Below are positions 7,960 through 15,981 of a stretch of DNA of 33,248 bases, one piece after another. Within the stretch, counting starts at the first letter, position 1. Each line of letters begins with the position of its first letter. The notes beneath the pieces were generated by a model. The model saw only the letters and a program-made list of their open reading frames with translations, was not told the DNA's origin and did not search any database. This DNA is from Vannielia litorea (GTDB lineage: Bacteria > Pseudomonadota > Alphaproteobacteria > Rhodobacterales > Rhodobacteraceae). The stretch spans positions 1 to 33,248 of the forward strand of contig NZ_QTNQ01000044.1 in NCBI RefSeq assembly GCF_018424695.1. The letters are read 5' to 3'. The position numbers and the translations under genes are program-made.

Positions 7960-8955
7960 ATGCTGCGAACCACACTCGCCCTTACCCTGGCCGCCGCCCC
8001 CGCGCTGGCCGATGAGATCAACGTCTATTCCTACCGCCAGCCCGAGCTGATCGCGCCGCTCACCGAGGCCTTCACCGAAGAAACCGGCATCGAGGTCAAT
8101 GTCGCCTTTCTCAACAAGGGCATGGTCGAGCGCCTCCAGGCCGAGGGCGACCGCTCCCCCGCCGACGTGGTGCTCACCGTCGACATCGCCCGGCTGAACG
8201 AGCTGGTCGAGGCCGGCGTCACCCAGCCGCTCTCCTCCCAGGTCCTGACCGACAGCGTGCCCGCCGCGCTGCACGGGCCCGACGGGCAATGGTGGGGCGT
8301 CACCACCCGCGCCCGCATCGTCTATGCCTCCAAGGAGCGCGTCGCCGACGGCGAGGTGACCACCTACGAGGACCTGGCCGACCCCAAGTGGAAAGGCCGC
8401 ATCTGCACCCGCTCCGGCACCCACGACTACAACGTCGCCCTGGTCGCGGCGATGCTGCACCACCATGGCGAAGACTATACCCGCACCTGGCTCGAAGGCC
8501 TCAAGGCCAACCTCGCCCGCAAGCCCGAGGGCAACGACCGGGCGCAGGTCAAGGCGATCTGGGCCGGTGAATGCGACATCTCGCTCGGCAACACCTACTA
8601 CATGGGCGCCATGCTGGCCGACCCCGAGCAGGTGCCATGGGCCGAGAGTGTACGCATCGAGTTCCCGACCTTCGAGAATGGCGGCACCCACATCAACCTC
8701 TCCGGCGTCGCGCTGACCAAAGCCGCGCCGAACAAGGAAAACGCGGTGAAGTTCATCGAATTCCTCGCCTCCTCCCAGGCCCAGGAAATCTACGCCGAGA
8801 AGAACAACGAATACCCGGTGGCCCCCGGCACCGAACCCTCCGATCTGGTGAGAAGCTGGGGCGAATTCACCCCCGATGACACCGACCTCGTCGACATCGC
8901 CAAGCTGCGCCCGGCCGCGATCAAGCTGATCGAAGAGGTCGATTTCGACGGCTGA
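7960..8955 (+). CDS. Periplasmic ferric-iron binding protein (FbpA/FutA-like)
   Basis: A 331-residue substrate-binding protein of an Fe(3+) ABC transporter, with signal peptide MLRTTLALTLAAAPALA. The mature start DEINVYSYRQPELIAPL is typical of the FbpA/FutA/IdiA group, and iron-liganding tyrosines are expected in VYSYRQ and in LGNTYYMGAM. WKGRICTRSGTHDYN and INLSGVALTKAAPNKENA also match the family. It binds ferric iron in the periplasm and hands it to an inner-membrane permease and ATPase. AGGAGG at 7949-7954 fixes the start. No permease or ATPase gene follows: an intrinsic terminator lies downstream and then an FKBP gene, so this is an orphan binding protein in this window. No convincing iron-responsive operator was seen. 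Confidence 0.9.
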   Translation: MLRTTLALTLAAAPALADEINVYSYRQPELIAPLTEAFTEETGIEVNVAFLNKGMVERLQAEGDRSPADVVLTVDIARLNELVEAGVTQPLSSQVLTDSVPAALHGPDGQWWGVTTRARIVYASKERVADGEVTTYEDLADPKWKGRICTRSGTHDYNVALVAAMLHHHGEDYTRTWLEGLKANLARKPEGNDRAQVKAIWAGECDISLGNTYYMGAMLADPEQVPWAESVRIEFPTFENGGTHINLSGVALTKAAPNKENAVKFIEFLASSQAQEIYAEKNNEYPVAPGTEPSDLVRSWGEFTPDDTDLVDIAKLRPAAIKLIEEVDFDG

Positions 8956-9020
8956 GGACGCACGGCCGCAGCCGTCCCGCAGGTTGGGCAAATGCCCACC
9001 TTGCCCTACGCAAAACCAAA

Positions 9021-9045
9021 GAGGCCCCGCTCCGGCGGGGCTTTT
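9021..9045 (+). terminator. Intrinsic terminator after the iron-binding protein gene
   Basis: GCCCCGC (9024-9030) pairs with GCGGGGC (9035-9041) across a TCCG tetraloop and is followed by TTTT. It ends the monocistronic iron-binding protein message. Confidence 0.85.
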
Positions 9046-9165
9046 CCTTGCCTGCGTTTCCCCCGGTTTACATTCGCGCCACGAGTTGCGACCCTGTGGC
9101 GAACACCGAGCCACCCGCGCGCGCGGCCTCGGCAAATTCACCCCTCCCCCCTGAAAGGATACCCA

Positions 9166-9594
9166 ATGACCCAGGCAAAGGCGGGCGATACGCTCCAACT
9201 GCATTACACCGGCACTCTCGAAGACGGCACCGTTTTCGACAGCTCCGAGGGCCGCGAGCCGCTGTCTTTCGAACTCGGCTCCGGCCAGATCATCCCCGGC
9301 CTCGACGCCGGCGTGACCGGCATGGAAGTGGGCGAAAAGCGCACCGTCCGCGTCGAGCCCGGCGAGGCCTACGGCGAGCATCAGGCCGACCGCGTGCAGG
9401 CCGTCGAACGTGCCAGCGTGCCCGATCACATCCCGACAGAGCCCGGCACGCAGCTTCAGGTGCAAACCCCGGATGGCCAGGCCATGCCCGTCACTGTCCT
9501 CGAAGCGGATGAAGAGAAGGTCGTGCTCGACGCCAACCACCCGCTCGCGGGCAAAACGCTGACCTTCGACGTCGAACTGGTCGAGATCGCCTGA
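9166..9594 (+). CDS. FKBP-type peptidyl-prolyl isomerase, SlyD-like
   Basis: A 142-residue protein of the SlyD-like FKBP group. LQLHYTGTLEDGTVFDSS opens the FKBP domain, GSGQIIPGLDAGVTGMEVGE is the active-site strand-loop, and PGEAYGEH leads into an insert-in-flap chaperone domain (about residues 70-120) before the fold closes with NHPLAGKTLTFDVELVEI. These enzymes catalyse cis-trans isomerisation of X-Pro bonds and have chaperone activity in the cytosol. There is no His-rich metal-binding tail of the E. coli SlyD type. The start at 9166 follows AAAGGA; the longer open frame upstream covers the terminator and is not coding. Confidence 0.9.
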   Translation: MTQAKAGDTLQLHYTGTLEDGTVFDSSEGREPLSFELGSGQIIPGLDAGVTGMEVGEKRTVRVEPGEAYGEHQADRVQAVERASVPDHIPTEPGTQLQVQTPDGQAMPVTVLEADEEKVVLDANHPLAGKTLTFDVELVEIA

Positions 9595-9648
9595 TCGCAG
9601 GCCAGTGCCCTGCCCCGGTCCGGCGCCCGCCGGGCCGAGGCCTATTCG

Positions 9649-10830
9649 TCAGGCCGCCAGCGCCGCTGTCAGAGTCTCGGCGCGCTTGGCGGCATCCGCA
9701 CGGTCACGCCCCAGCACCAGCCCGGTGCAGTGGCATATGCCCTCCGCTGTCTCCATCAGGCTGGCGTCGATCAGCCGGTACGGCACCAGCCAGCCCTCCT
9801 GCACGGGCTCCCGCAGCCGCGCGACCATCTCGCTGAGCGGCCCCTTGAACTGCCCGGCGAAGGTCTGGCTACAGGCGAGCCCCACCCGTGCAGCCGCCGT
9901 GTCGTGCAGCAGGATCTGCTGGGTGCAGGCGTTGAACCGGAAATTCGGGTCGAAGACGATCATCTCGCCACCCACGGTGCGGCCGATGTCGAAGCCACAG
10001 ACCCCGAGAAACCCCTCTGCCTGCGCTTTCCGGGCCACCTCCATCGCAAGCGCGATCCCGGCCTCCGGCAGCGGGTGGGCAGGGTCGATCACGTTGCCAA
10101 GTTGCTGGCCCGGTGCGCTGAAGGTCTGCTCCGCCGCGCCGAGGTAATGCACCCCGGTTTCCATGATCGTCAGGTTGGCGCACCAGCAGCGCTCCACCTC
10201 CAGCGCCGCCTCGCAGATCACGCGCTCCACGCCCATCGCCTCGAGTTGCGCCCTTGCCGCCGCGAGGCTCTCGGCATCCGTGCAATAGCGCACCGCATGG
10301 CCCCAGCCCGTCGCCTCCTCGCCCGCCGCCTTCAGGAACACCGGCAGCGCCACGCCGTCGAGCTGATCGACCGCGCGCAGCTCTCGCGGCGCCAGCGCGC
10401 CCGGCGGCACCAACCACGGCAACGATTCCTTGCTGTTGAGCCGCGCCCAGAGGTCGGGCGCAACCAAATGCGCCCCTTCCCCATACAAGCCCTCCGTCAC
10501 CGGATAGGGCCAGGCCAGCCTGTATCCCTCCGCCACCATCCCCTTGCCATGGGCCACCGCCTCCTCAGTGGTGGTGAACACCCGCATATCTTCTTCAATC
10601 TGGTGCCCCGCCGCCTCTAGGAAGGTCAGGATCTCGTCACTCACCCCGCCCCGGTGCCGCAGCGTCGGGCATCGACCCAGCACGCCCAGCAACAGCGTCG
10701 TCACCGCGTCGAGGTTGAACGGGGTGTAGCCCAGCATCCGGGTCTGATGCAGATCGGTTCGCGCCATATAGGCCGTGCCCTCTGGCATAAGCCCGCCCGG
10801 CGGCACCCCGGGCACCAACGGCACGTTCAT
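9649..10830 (-). CDS. ATP-grasp protein of unknown substrate (second gene of pair)
   Basis: A 393-residue protein that looks like an ATP-grasp carboxylate-amine ligase. A central ATP-binding part includes LPVFLKAAGEEATGWGHAV (candidate ATP-contacting Lys) and VERVICEAALEV, and the metal-binding end is visible as CGFDIGRTVGGEMIVFDPNF followed by RFNACTQQ, equivalent to the D/E...N-x-R pattern of the fold. Enzymes of this fold join a carboxylate to an amine or thiol through an acyl phosphate. The start ATG overlaps the stop of the upstream gene (ATGA, 10827-10830), with AGGAGG eight bases upstream, so the two genes are coupled. It converges on the FKBP gene. Neither substrate nor product can be named; a small-molecule or peptide ligase is the most likely class. 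Confidence 0.75.
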   Translation of the reverse strand: MNVPLVPGVPPGGLMPEGTAYMARTDLHQTRMLGYTPFNLDAVTTLLLGVLGRCPTLRHRGGVSDEILTFLEAAGHQIEEDMRVFTTTEEAVAHGKGMVAEGYRLAWPYPVTEGLYGEGAHLVAPDLWARLNSKESLPWLVPPGALAPRELRAVDQLDGVALPVFLKAAGEEATGWGHAVRYCTDAESLAAARAQLEAMGVERVICEAALEVERCWCANLTIMETGVHYLGAAEQTFSAPGQQLGNVIDPAHPLPEAGIALAMEVARKAQAEGFLGVCGFDIGRTVGGEMIVFDPNFRFNACTQQILLHDTAAARVGLACSQTFAGQFKGPLSEMVARLREPVQEGWLVPYRLIDASLMETAEGICHCTGLVLGRDRADAAKRAETLTAALAA

Positions 10831-11642
10831 CCCAGCACCTCCTCAAGCCCTGCGGCCAGCCGCAATATCCGCTCCGACCGCGGATCCCCGGCAAAGGTCG
10901 CCGTCTTGTTCGCATCCAGCAAGATCGCCCGGCCGTCGTGCACCACGTAATCGAACTTCCCGAAGTCGAACCCCATGCGCTCGCGATGCGCCTCGATCTC
11001 CGGCGGCACGTCATCGAGATATTCGTACTTCACCATCGTGCCCGTCTTCACCATCGGATCGCTGGCATAGATCTTGTAACCATAGCCGCGCGCGCCGAAA
11101 AACAGCCAGCCGCGCTGGCAATAGAGGTCCCCTTCCCGCTCCGGCATGAAGCGCTCCACCAGCAAGTCCTCCCGGCCCCACACCCAGCGCGGCACCTCTG
11201 CCGCCGAGCCGAGCACCGGATAGGTCCGCTTTGGCAGCACCCGCGCCAGCTTCCAGCTCACCCCGGCCAGGCGGCGGCGGGCCCGCACCATGCGGCTGCG
11301 GCTGGCGCGCACCTCGGGCGAGCCGAAGGAGTTGAGGTTCGACTTCACGATCACGGGGCCGTCCCAGCCATCGCCCTGCGCCACCTGCAATTCCGAATAC
11401 TGCCGCTTGGAAATGTCCAGCACGCCGCCATTCAACACCGGCACACCCGCCGGCGCCTCGGGCACATCCGCCGGGTCGATCCGCGTGCGGTCGTGATGCA
11501 GGATGCACAGGTCGGCCTCCGCGGCAAACCCACGCCCCACCTCTACCTCATGTCCCTGCTCGCGCCAGATCGCGCAGAGCACCCCGATCACGTAATGGCC
11601 GGGCAACACCCCGTTCTCCGTCGAAACACTGATCCGTGCCAT
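10827..11642 (-). CDS. ATP-grasp-like protein (first gene of pair)
   Basis: A 271-residue protein. The N-terminal part (MARISVSTENGVLPGHYVIG, then ADLCILHHDRTRIDP) looks like a pre-ATP-grasp domain; VIVKSNLNSFGSPE near residue 97 carries a candidate ATP-binding Lys; EDLLVERFMPE gives the adenine-side Glu; and FDYVVHDGRAILLDANKT near the C-terminus matches the metal-binding Asp/Asn strand of the fold. The start at 11642 is chosen because GGAGG lies just upstream; a longer frame to 11810 has no such site. It is the promoter-proximal gene of a two-gene unit and is divergent from an L,D-transpeptidase gene 176 bp away. Function unknown; assignment to the superfamily rests on motif pattern only. 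Confidence 0.7.
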   Translation of the reverse strand: MARISVSTENGVLPGHYVIGVLCAIWREQGHEVEVGRGFAAEADLCILHHDRTRIDPADVPEAPAGVPVLNGGVLDISKRQYSELQVAQGDGWDGPVIVKSNLNSFGSPEVRASRSRMVRARRRLAGVSWKLARVLPKRTYPVLGSAAEVPRWVWGREDLLVERFMPEREGDLYCQRGWLFFGARGYGYKIYASDPMVKTGTMVKYEYLDDVPPEIEAHRERMGFDFGKFDYVVHDGRAILLDANKTATFAGDPRSERILRLAAGLEEVLG

Positions 11643-11818
11643 GGCGGCCTCCTCCGCTCGGGGGCGGCCCGCGCCGCGCCCCTCAGGCGCCAAACCAGCT
11701 TCCCGCCCCGAGCGCAAGCGCAACACCGCGCGGGTTTTTGCCGGTGCCCCACTTGCCCCTCCCCCGGCGCTGAGGCAGACAAGGCTCAACTGCTGCTCAA
11801 CAACACCCAAGGCCCCAG

Positions 11819-12550
11819 ATGCTTCGCCCCCTGCTCGCCCTCGCTGCTGCCCTCTCCCTCTCGGCCTGCGCCGAACTGGTCGACCCCTCCCACATCACCG
11901 AAACCACGCGCGCCAAATACGCCGCCGTGCAGGACGGTGCCATCACCGTGCCCGCCGTGCCCGAGGAGTACCTGACCGAGGCAATCGCCCGCCAAGAGGT
12001 CAACTACTCGGCCCCCCACGCGCCGGGCACCATCATCGTCGATCCCGGCGCCAAGCGGCTCTACCAGCTCTTGGGGAACGGCCGCGCCATGCGCTACGTC
12101 GTCGGCGTCGCCCGCGCAGGCCGCGGCTTCTCCGGCAACGCCAACGTCGCCTTCCAGCGCGACTGGCCCTACTGGACGCCCACCGCCAACATGGTCCGCC
12201 GCGACCCCGAGCTCTACGGCCCGATCCGCAACGGAAAGCCCGGCGGCCTCGACAACCCCCTCGGCGCCCGCGCGCTCTACCTCTACCGCAACGGGCGTGA
12301 CACGCTCTACCGCATCCACGGCACCTCCGAGCCCAAGTCCATCGGCATGCAGGCCTCCTCCGGCTGCATCCGCATGTTCAACCAGGACGCCATGCACCTC
12401 GCGGCGAATACGCCCAACGGAACGCGGGTGATCGTTCTCCCCGAAAGCCGCTCCGGCGCCTGGGTCGACCCCGCCGACATGCCTGCCCCCGAACCAGGCG
12501 AAGCCCTGACGGCAGGCAGCAACCCGCTTGAGGATACCTCGACGTTGTAG
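11819..12550 (+). CDS. Lipoprotein L,D-transpeptidase (YkuD domain)
   Basis: A 243-residue protein with a lipoprotein signal peptide (MLRPLLALAAALSLSAC, lipobox LSAC with Cys17). The YkuD domain covers residues about 65-210, with catalytic His167 in RIHGTSEP and nucleophile Cys183 in SSGCIRMFN. These enzymes form 3-3 cross-links in peptidoglycan or attach proteins to it, in the periplasm; the lipid anchor would hold this one to a membrane. Upstream of the catalytic part it has the segment FQRDWPYWTPTANMVRRDPE, common in the proteobacterial ErfK/YbiS-like group. No strong ribosome-binding site was seen before the ATG at 11819. It stands alone, divergent from the ATP-grasp pair. Confidence 0.9.
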   Translation: MLRPLLALAAALSLSACAELVDPSHITETTRAKYAAVQDGAITVPAVPEEYLTEAIARQEVNYSAPHAPGTIIVDPGAKRLYQLLGNGRAMRYVVGVARAGRGFSGNANVAFQRDWPYWTPTANMVRRDPELYGPIRNGKPGGLDNPLGARALYLYRNGRDTLYRIHGTSEPKSIGMQASSGCIRMFNQDAMHLAANTPNGTRVIVLPESRSGAWVDPADMPAPEPGEALTAGSNPLEDTSTL

Positions 12551-12690
12551 GGGGGGCATGAAACGCGACCCTCACGCCAGGCCTTAGGACGGGACCGACT
12601 CTCCATCTGCGTCAACAAAGGGCGGAGAGCAGCCCTTCGCTGCACATGGAAACAACGTCCGCTTCCCAGACCTGTCAGGAAGGACAGGCT

Positions 12691-12794
12691 TCAAGTTTCT
12701 ACGTGCATGGCCGTCCGCCGGCTCGGGGGTAATTTCTCGCGCAGCGAGAGGTTCGAACGGATGTTGGTCACCCCTGGGAACCAGCGCAGGGTCC
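12691..12794 (-). pseudogene. Remnant of an Lrp/AsnC-type regulator (C-terminal end)
   Basis: On the minus strand one frame reads RTLRWFPGVTNIRSNLSLRE, then KLPPSRRTAMHVET and stop. This resembles the C-terminal end of Lrp/AsnC regulators (PGV-x-x-I-x-S-x-x-x-L-R-E...). No upstream HTH or ligand-binding part is found in any frame, so it looks like a gene remnant. A small inverted repeat CCTGTC/GACAGG lies just beyond it at 12671-12688. The remaining part of the 300-bp gap 12551-12850 shows nothing else. Identification rests on about 20 residues and is tentative. Confidence 0.4.
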
Positions 12795-12850
12795 GCCTTT
12801 TCGAAGACCATGAGCCCGATCTTCCTGCGGCTCGTCTTAAAGCCAAGCCA

Positions 12851-13747
12851 CTAAGCGATCCGGAGAGCCCTCTCTCCTGCAATTTCCCGTTTGATCTCGT
12901 CGATTAGCGTGTCGATTGCCGGGTTGCGCAGCTTCCGTGCACGGCGCGCGACATAGGTAACGTCAGGTGGATCGGCGAAGCAGCCCGTCAGAACGTCCAT
13001 GTCCGGTGTTACATGCCGCTCATTCAGGATGGCGACACCAAGGCCGCTTCGCACGCCGGAGACGATACCGGCGGCACTGGCGCATTCAAGGATGGTCGCA
13101 AATACCGTCCCGTCCTCCTGCCCAACATCCATTGCCCACCGCCGGTAGAAGCAGTTCTCATCGAAAGAGAGAAACGGCACGATGCCGCCCGACCCGAGGT
13201 CGAGATCGGGGGATTTCACCCAGAACAAGCGTTCTCGGAACAGCTCGATATCATGTGGGCGGACTTCATGCGTAAAGACCTGCATGATGGCAAAGTCGAT
13301 CTCGCCGGTCGCCAGAAAATCTTGCAGGACCAGGCTTTGAAGCACCCTTGTCCGCACCGAGACGCCGGGATGCAGGCGCGCAAACCGGCCGAGGATGCGG
13401 CTTAGGTCGGAACAGGTAGTATCCTCGGTCAGGCCGAGACTGATCTGTCCCTGCACCAGTGTCTTCGAGAGCGAGCGCAGGGCCTCATCGTGAAGCGCGA
13501 GAATGCGCCGCGCATAGCCCAAAAGATCGCGCCCTGTATCCGTGAAGAGTGGCGCGCCCGGCCGCCGGCTGAGGAGGTTGCAGTCGAGGCTTGTTTCGAG
13601 CCGCTTGATCTTGTGGCTGACGGCCGATTGAGACAGTCCGAGAAGGGCGGCGGCGCGGGTTACACCGCCTTGCTCCTCGATGGCGCTCAGAGCCCTAAGC
13701 GCATCAATGTCCAGTCGCTGAACCAATCTGTCTGACATGACCGTCAT
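12851..13747 (-). CDS. LysR family transcriptional regulator
   Basis: A 298-residue LysR-type regulator. The winged helix-turn-helix covers residues about 10-70 (LRALSAIEEQGGVTRAAALL and SQSAVSHKIKRLE), followed by the linker helix and a substrate-binding domain that starts near ISLGLTEDT. The inducer is unknown. The ATG at 13747 is preceded by AGGAAG six bases upstream; an alternative start three codons later is possible. The gene lies 69 bp downstream of a small membrane protein gene and, on the same strand, behind a dehalogenase-like hydrolase, so it may regulate that unit. Codon use is less strictly G/C-ending than in most genes of this window. Confidence 0.88.
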   Translation of the reverse strand: MTVMSDRLVQRLDIDALRALSAIEEQGGVTRAAALLGLSQSAVSHKIKRLETSLDCNLLSRRPGAPLFTDTGRDLLGYARRILALHDEALRSLSKTLVQGQISLGLTEDTTCSDLSRILGRFARLHPGVSVRTRVLQSLVLQDFLATGEIDFAIMQVFTHEVRPHDIELFRERLFWVKSPDLDLGSGGIVPFLSFDENCFYRRWAMDVGQEDGTVFATILECASAAGIVSGVRSGLGVAILNERHVTPDMDVLTGCFADPPDVTYVARRARKLRNPAIDTLIDEIKREIAGERALRIA

Positions 13748-13816
13748 AGATGGCTTCCTATCTCTGATAGATTTGCGTCATGCTACCTTGAGGCTGTTCG
13801 GCCGGCAAGCGCGACG

Positions 13817-14083
13817 TCAGCCCCATCGGACCAATCCAATCACCGCCGAAGAAGCGTAGAACGCCTGCAACAGCAGGAAGGTCCAGCGTCCGTCGATCAC
13901 TGCCCAGGCCGCGAAGAGGCCAGAGGAGATCAGCAGCAGGGTGAACCCCAGGGTCTCGGCTCCGACGTTCGATGCGATCAGCAAGGCATAGGCCATGGCC
14001 AGAACAGAGCCCGTGATCTCGAACAGCGTGGTGAGCCGGCGTCGGTCTCGCCCATTGGCGGGCGCCTGCGAGATATCGGTCAT
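13817..14083 (-). CDS. Small three-span membrane protein
   Basis: An 88-residue protein with three hydrophobic segments (residues about 18-38, 42-62 and 66-86) and a short cytosolic N-terminus (MTDISQAPANGRDRRR). Size and layout resemble small CBU_0592-type membrane proteins, but this is a pattern impression, not an identification. The start codon lies three bases after the stop of the hydrolase gene, with AGGAAGG in the last codons of that gene, so the two are surely co-transcribed. Confidence 0.7.
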   Translation of the reverse strand: MTDISQAPANGRDRRRLTTLFEITGSVLAMAYALLIASNVGAETLGFTLLLISSGLFAAWAVIDGRWTFLLLQAFYASSAVIGLVRWG

Positions 14084-14086
14084 GGC

Positions 14087-14935
14087 TCAGCCCTTCCTCT
14101 TGAGGAAATCAACCAGCAGGCCAGAGATCTTCTCGGGCTGGTCTTCCATCGCGAAATGGCCGCAATCTTCCAGCACGTGCAGCTCCGAGCCCGGGATGGC
14201 CTCGTGTAGCTTCCGCGCCCAGTCGACGACCTGCCACGCGTCGTCTGCCCCCCAGATCAATTGGACCGCGATCTGGCCGAGTTCAGCAAGGCGGGGTGTC
14301 AGTTCGTCGGTGTGCTTCGGATCATAGTGCCGGACCTGATGCTGGAACAGGCTGCCTTGCCCGATCGGGTTGGCAATGAATTCCAAAAACGTCTCAAGCG
14401 ATGTCTCGGCCAAGCGCTCCTTGTGCTGCACGGTCGACAGCAACCAATCCCGAAAATGCGCTCTGTGGTCGGCATCGGGCGCCTCGATGAGCGCCCCCAG
14501 ACCGGCCTGCATCTGCTGATGCGTGCGCTTCGAGGGCCAGCTGTCGAAGCTGACCACATCGATCAGGGTGAGTGAACGAACACGCGGTTGCGAGAAGATT
14601 GCCAACCGCTGGGCCACCGCACCCCCGATGTCGTGGGCGATGATGTGGGCATCCTCCAGCCCCCAATGATCCAGCAGCCCTTCCAGAATGGGAACCTGTC
14701 CCGTGACTGAGGTGTCGATCTCCGGGTCCCATGGGCGCTCGGACAGGCCGTAGCCCAAGAGGTCGTAGACATGCACCTTGTGGCCGGCTGCGACCAGCGC
14801 CGGCAGGGTGTTGCGCCAGATATATGAGGACGACGGGGTCCCGTGGATAAGCACCACCGGAGATCCGTCCCCGTGAACGCCATGCGCGATGCGGGTGTTG
14901 TTGATGAGAACATGATTATTGACGAGATGGTCCAT
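14087..14935 (-). CDS. Alpha/beta hydrolase, haloalkane dehalogenase-like
   Basis: A 282-residue alpha/beta hydrolase. The oxyanion motif HGTPSSSYIWR is at residues 31-41. The nucleophile elbow IIAHDIGGAVA has Asp102 in place of the Ser of esterases, as in haloalkane dehalogenases, fluoroacetate dehalogenases and epoxide hydrolases. The catalytic acid is Asp231 or Asp232 in WGADDAWQ and the base is His260 in DCGHFAMED. It likely opens a carbon-halogen or epoxide bond; HGTPSSSYIWR favours the dehalogenase side. The start at 14935 is preceded by AGGAG; the open frame reaching 15019 lacks one. First gene of a probable unit with the small membrane protein and the LysR gene. Lower GC and looser codon use than the flanks suggest transfer. 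Confidence 0.83.
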   Translation of the reverse strand: MDHLVNNHVLINNTRIAHGVHGDGSPVVLIHGTPSSSYIWRNTLPALVAAGHKVHVYDLLGYGLSERPWDPEIDTSVTGQVPILEGLLDHWGLEDAHIIAHDIGGAVAQRLAIFSQPRVRSLTLIDVVSFDSWPSKRTHQQMQAGLGALIEAPDADHRAHFRDWLLSTVQHKERLAETSLETFLEFIANPIGQGSLFQHQVRHYDPKHTDELTPRLAELGQIAVQLIWGADDAWQVVDWARKLHEAIPGSELHVLEDCGHFAMEDQPEKISGLLVDFLKRKG

Positions 14936-15286
14936 GACGACGCTCCTGAGCAGGGTTGGCTCAGGAAGAAATACAGCGCGTCGGATCATTCCAAAAATGA
15001 ACGATACGGCCGGTCTCATCGAAATATGTCATTCAGGTCGAATGTGGGGGGGCAGGCTTGCTTTCGCACGGCTTCGCAAACGCTGGGCTCACTACAGGCC
15101 CGTGACATGGCCGCCGAAGCAGAGCAGCTGGACCCGCTCGCAACGCTCTTGGTCAGCGATCTCCAACCTATCGTCTGCCGCCGGAATAGCACGAAGCCGA
15201 CCTTCGCTGCTACTGCTGCGAAGTTCCGGAAAGGGCCGTTACCCCCCAACCTTGCCCCCTCCCCTCACTACCCTACCTCACACAGC
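14936..15286. other. Divergent intergenic region, 351 bp, no gene recognised
   Basis: Between the dehalogenase-like gene and the SGNH lipoprotein gene. It has lower GC than the flanks, a poly-G run near 15046-15052 and a small inverted repeat CGAAG/CTTCG at 15192-15206. Open frames cross it on both strands (for example minus 15016-15249) but none has a ribosome-binding site or familiar sequence. It must hold the promoters of both neighbours and probably marks the edge of the compositionally different segment. Confidence 0.5.
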
Positions 15287-15931
15287 ATGACCCGCTGGCT
15301 CCTCCTCCCGCTCTTCCTCCTCGCCGCCTGCGCCCCCGGCGTCCCCGACAACGCCCGCATCGTCGTCGCGGGCGATTCCGTCATGGCCTGGAACCGCAGC
15401 GCCAACGCCTCCGTCGCCGATGCCCTGCAAGCCCGTCTCGGGGAGCCCGTGGGCGATGTCTCCCTGCCCCTCGCCAAAGTCGCCGGGGGCAGCGGGTCGC
15501 TCAACATCCCCACCCAGCTCCGCGGCGTCAGCGCCCCCTGGGTCGTGCTGAACGGTGGGGCCAATGACATCAGCGCCAGTTGCGATTGCACCCGCTGCGG
15601 CCCCGTGCTTGACCGGCTGATCTCCACCGATGGGCGGCGCGGCGAGATCCCCGCCCTCATCGCCAGCCTCCGGCAGCGCGGCTCCCGCGTCATCTGGGCC
15701 GATTACTACACCTCGCCCCGCTTCGCCGGCACCGCCTGCGTCGCCCCCTACCGCGCGCTGGAGTCCCGCCTTGGCCGCATGGCCGCCCGCGATCCCGGCG
15801 TCTCGCTCGTCGACATGGACGATGTCTTCACCCCCGCCGACCTCTCGCTCTTCGCCGCTGACCGGACGCACCCTTCCCCAAAGGGTTCGGCCCGCATCGC
15901 CGCCCTCGTCGCCCCCTTGCTGCAGCGCTGA
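15287..15931 (+). CDS. SGNH/GDSL hydrolase lipoprotein
   Basis: A 214-residue protein with a lipoprotein signal (MTRWLLLPLFLLAAC, lipid-modified Cys15). The SGNH blocks are complete: block I VVAGDSVMAW with Ser31, block II Gly in the KVAGGSGSL region, block III LNGGANDIS with the Asn, and block V DRTHPSPKG with catalytic Asp and His. It is an esterase or acyl-ester hydrolase anchored in the envelope; substrate unknown. Two Cys pairs (SCDCTRC) lie after block III and may form disulfides. The ATG at 15287 is the first that gives a proper signal peptide; a longer frame upstream crosses noncoding DNA. Confidence 0.87.
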   Translation: MTRWLLLPLFLLAACAPGVPDNARIVVAGDSVMAWNRSANASVADALQARLGEPVGDVSLPLAKVAGGSGSLNIPTQLRGVSAPWVVLNGGANDISASCDCTRCGPVLDRLISTDGRRGEIPALIASLRQRGSRVIWADYYTSPRFAGTACVAPYRALESRLGRMAARDPGVSLVDMDDVFTPADLSLFAADRTHPSPKGSARIAALVAPLLQR

Positions 15932-15981
15932 GCCGATCCGCCCGCGCGGTGGCTTAACCCCTCCCCGTTTTGCATTTTCCC

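Noticed and set aside
7708..9540. 610-codon minus-strand open frame over the iron-binding and FKBP genes
   Set aside because: Gly/Val/Asp-rich antisense shadow that crosses a terminator and two well-supported genes.
15016..15249. 77-codon minus-strand open frame in the divergent gap
   Set aside because: No ribosome-binding site, no recognisable domain and no neighbour coupling; treated as intergenic.
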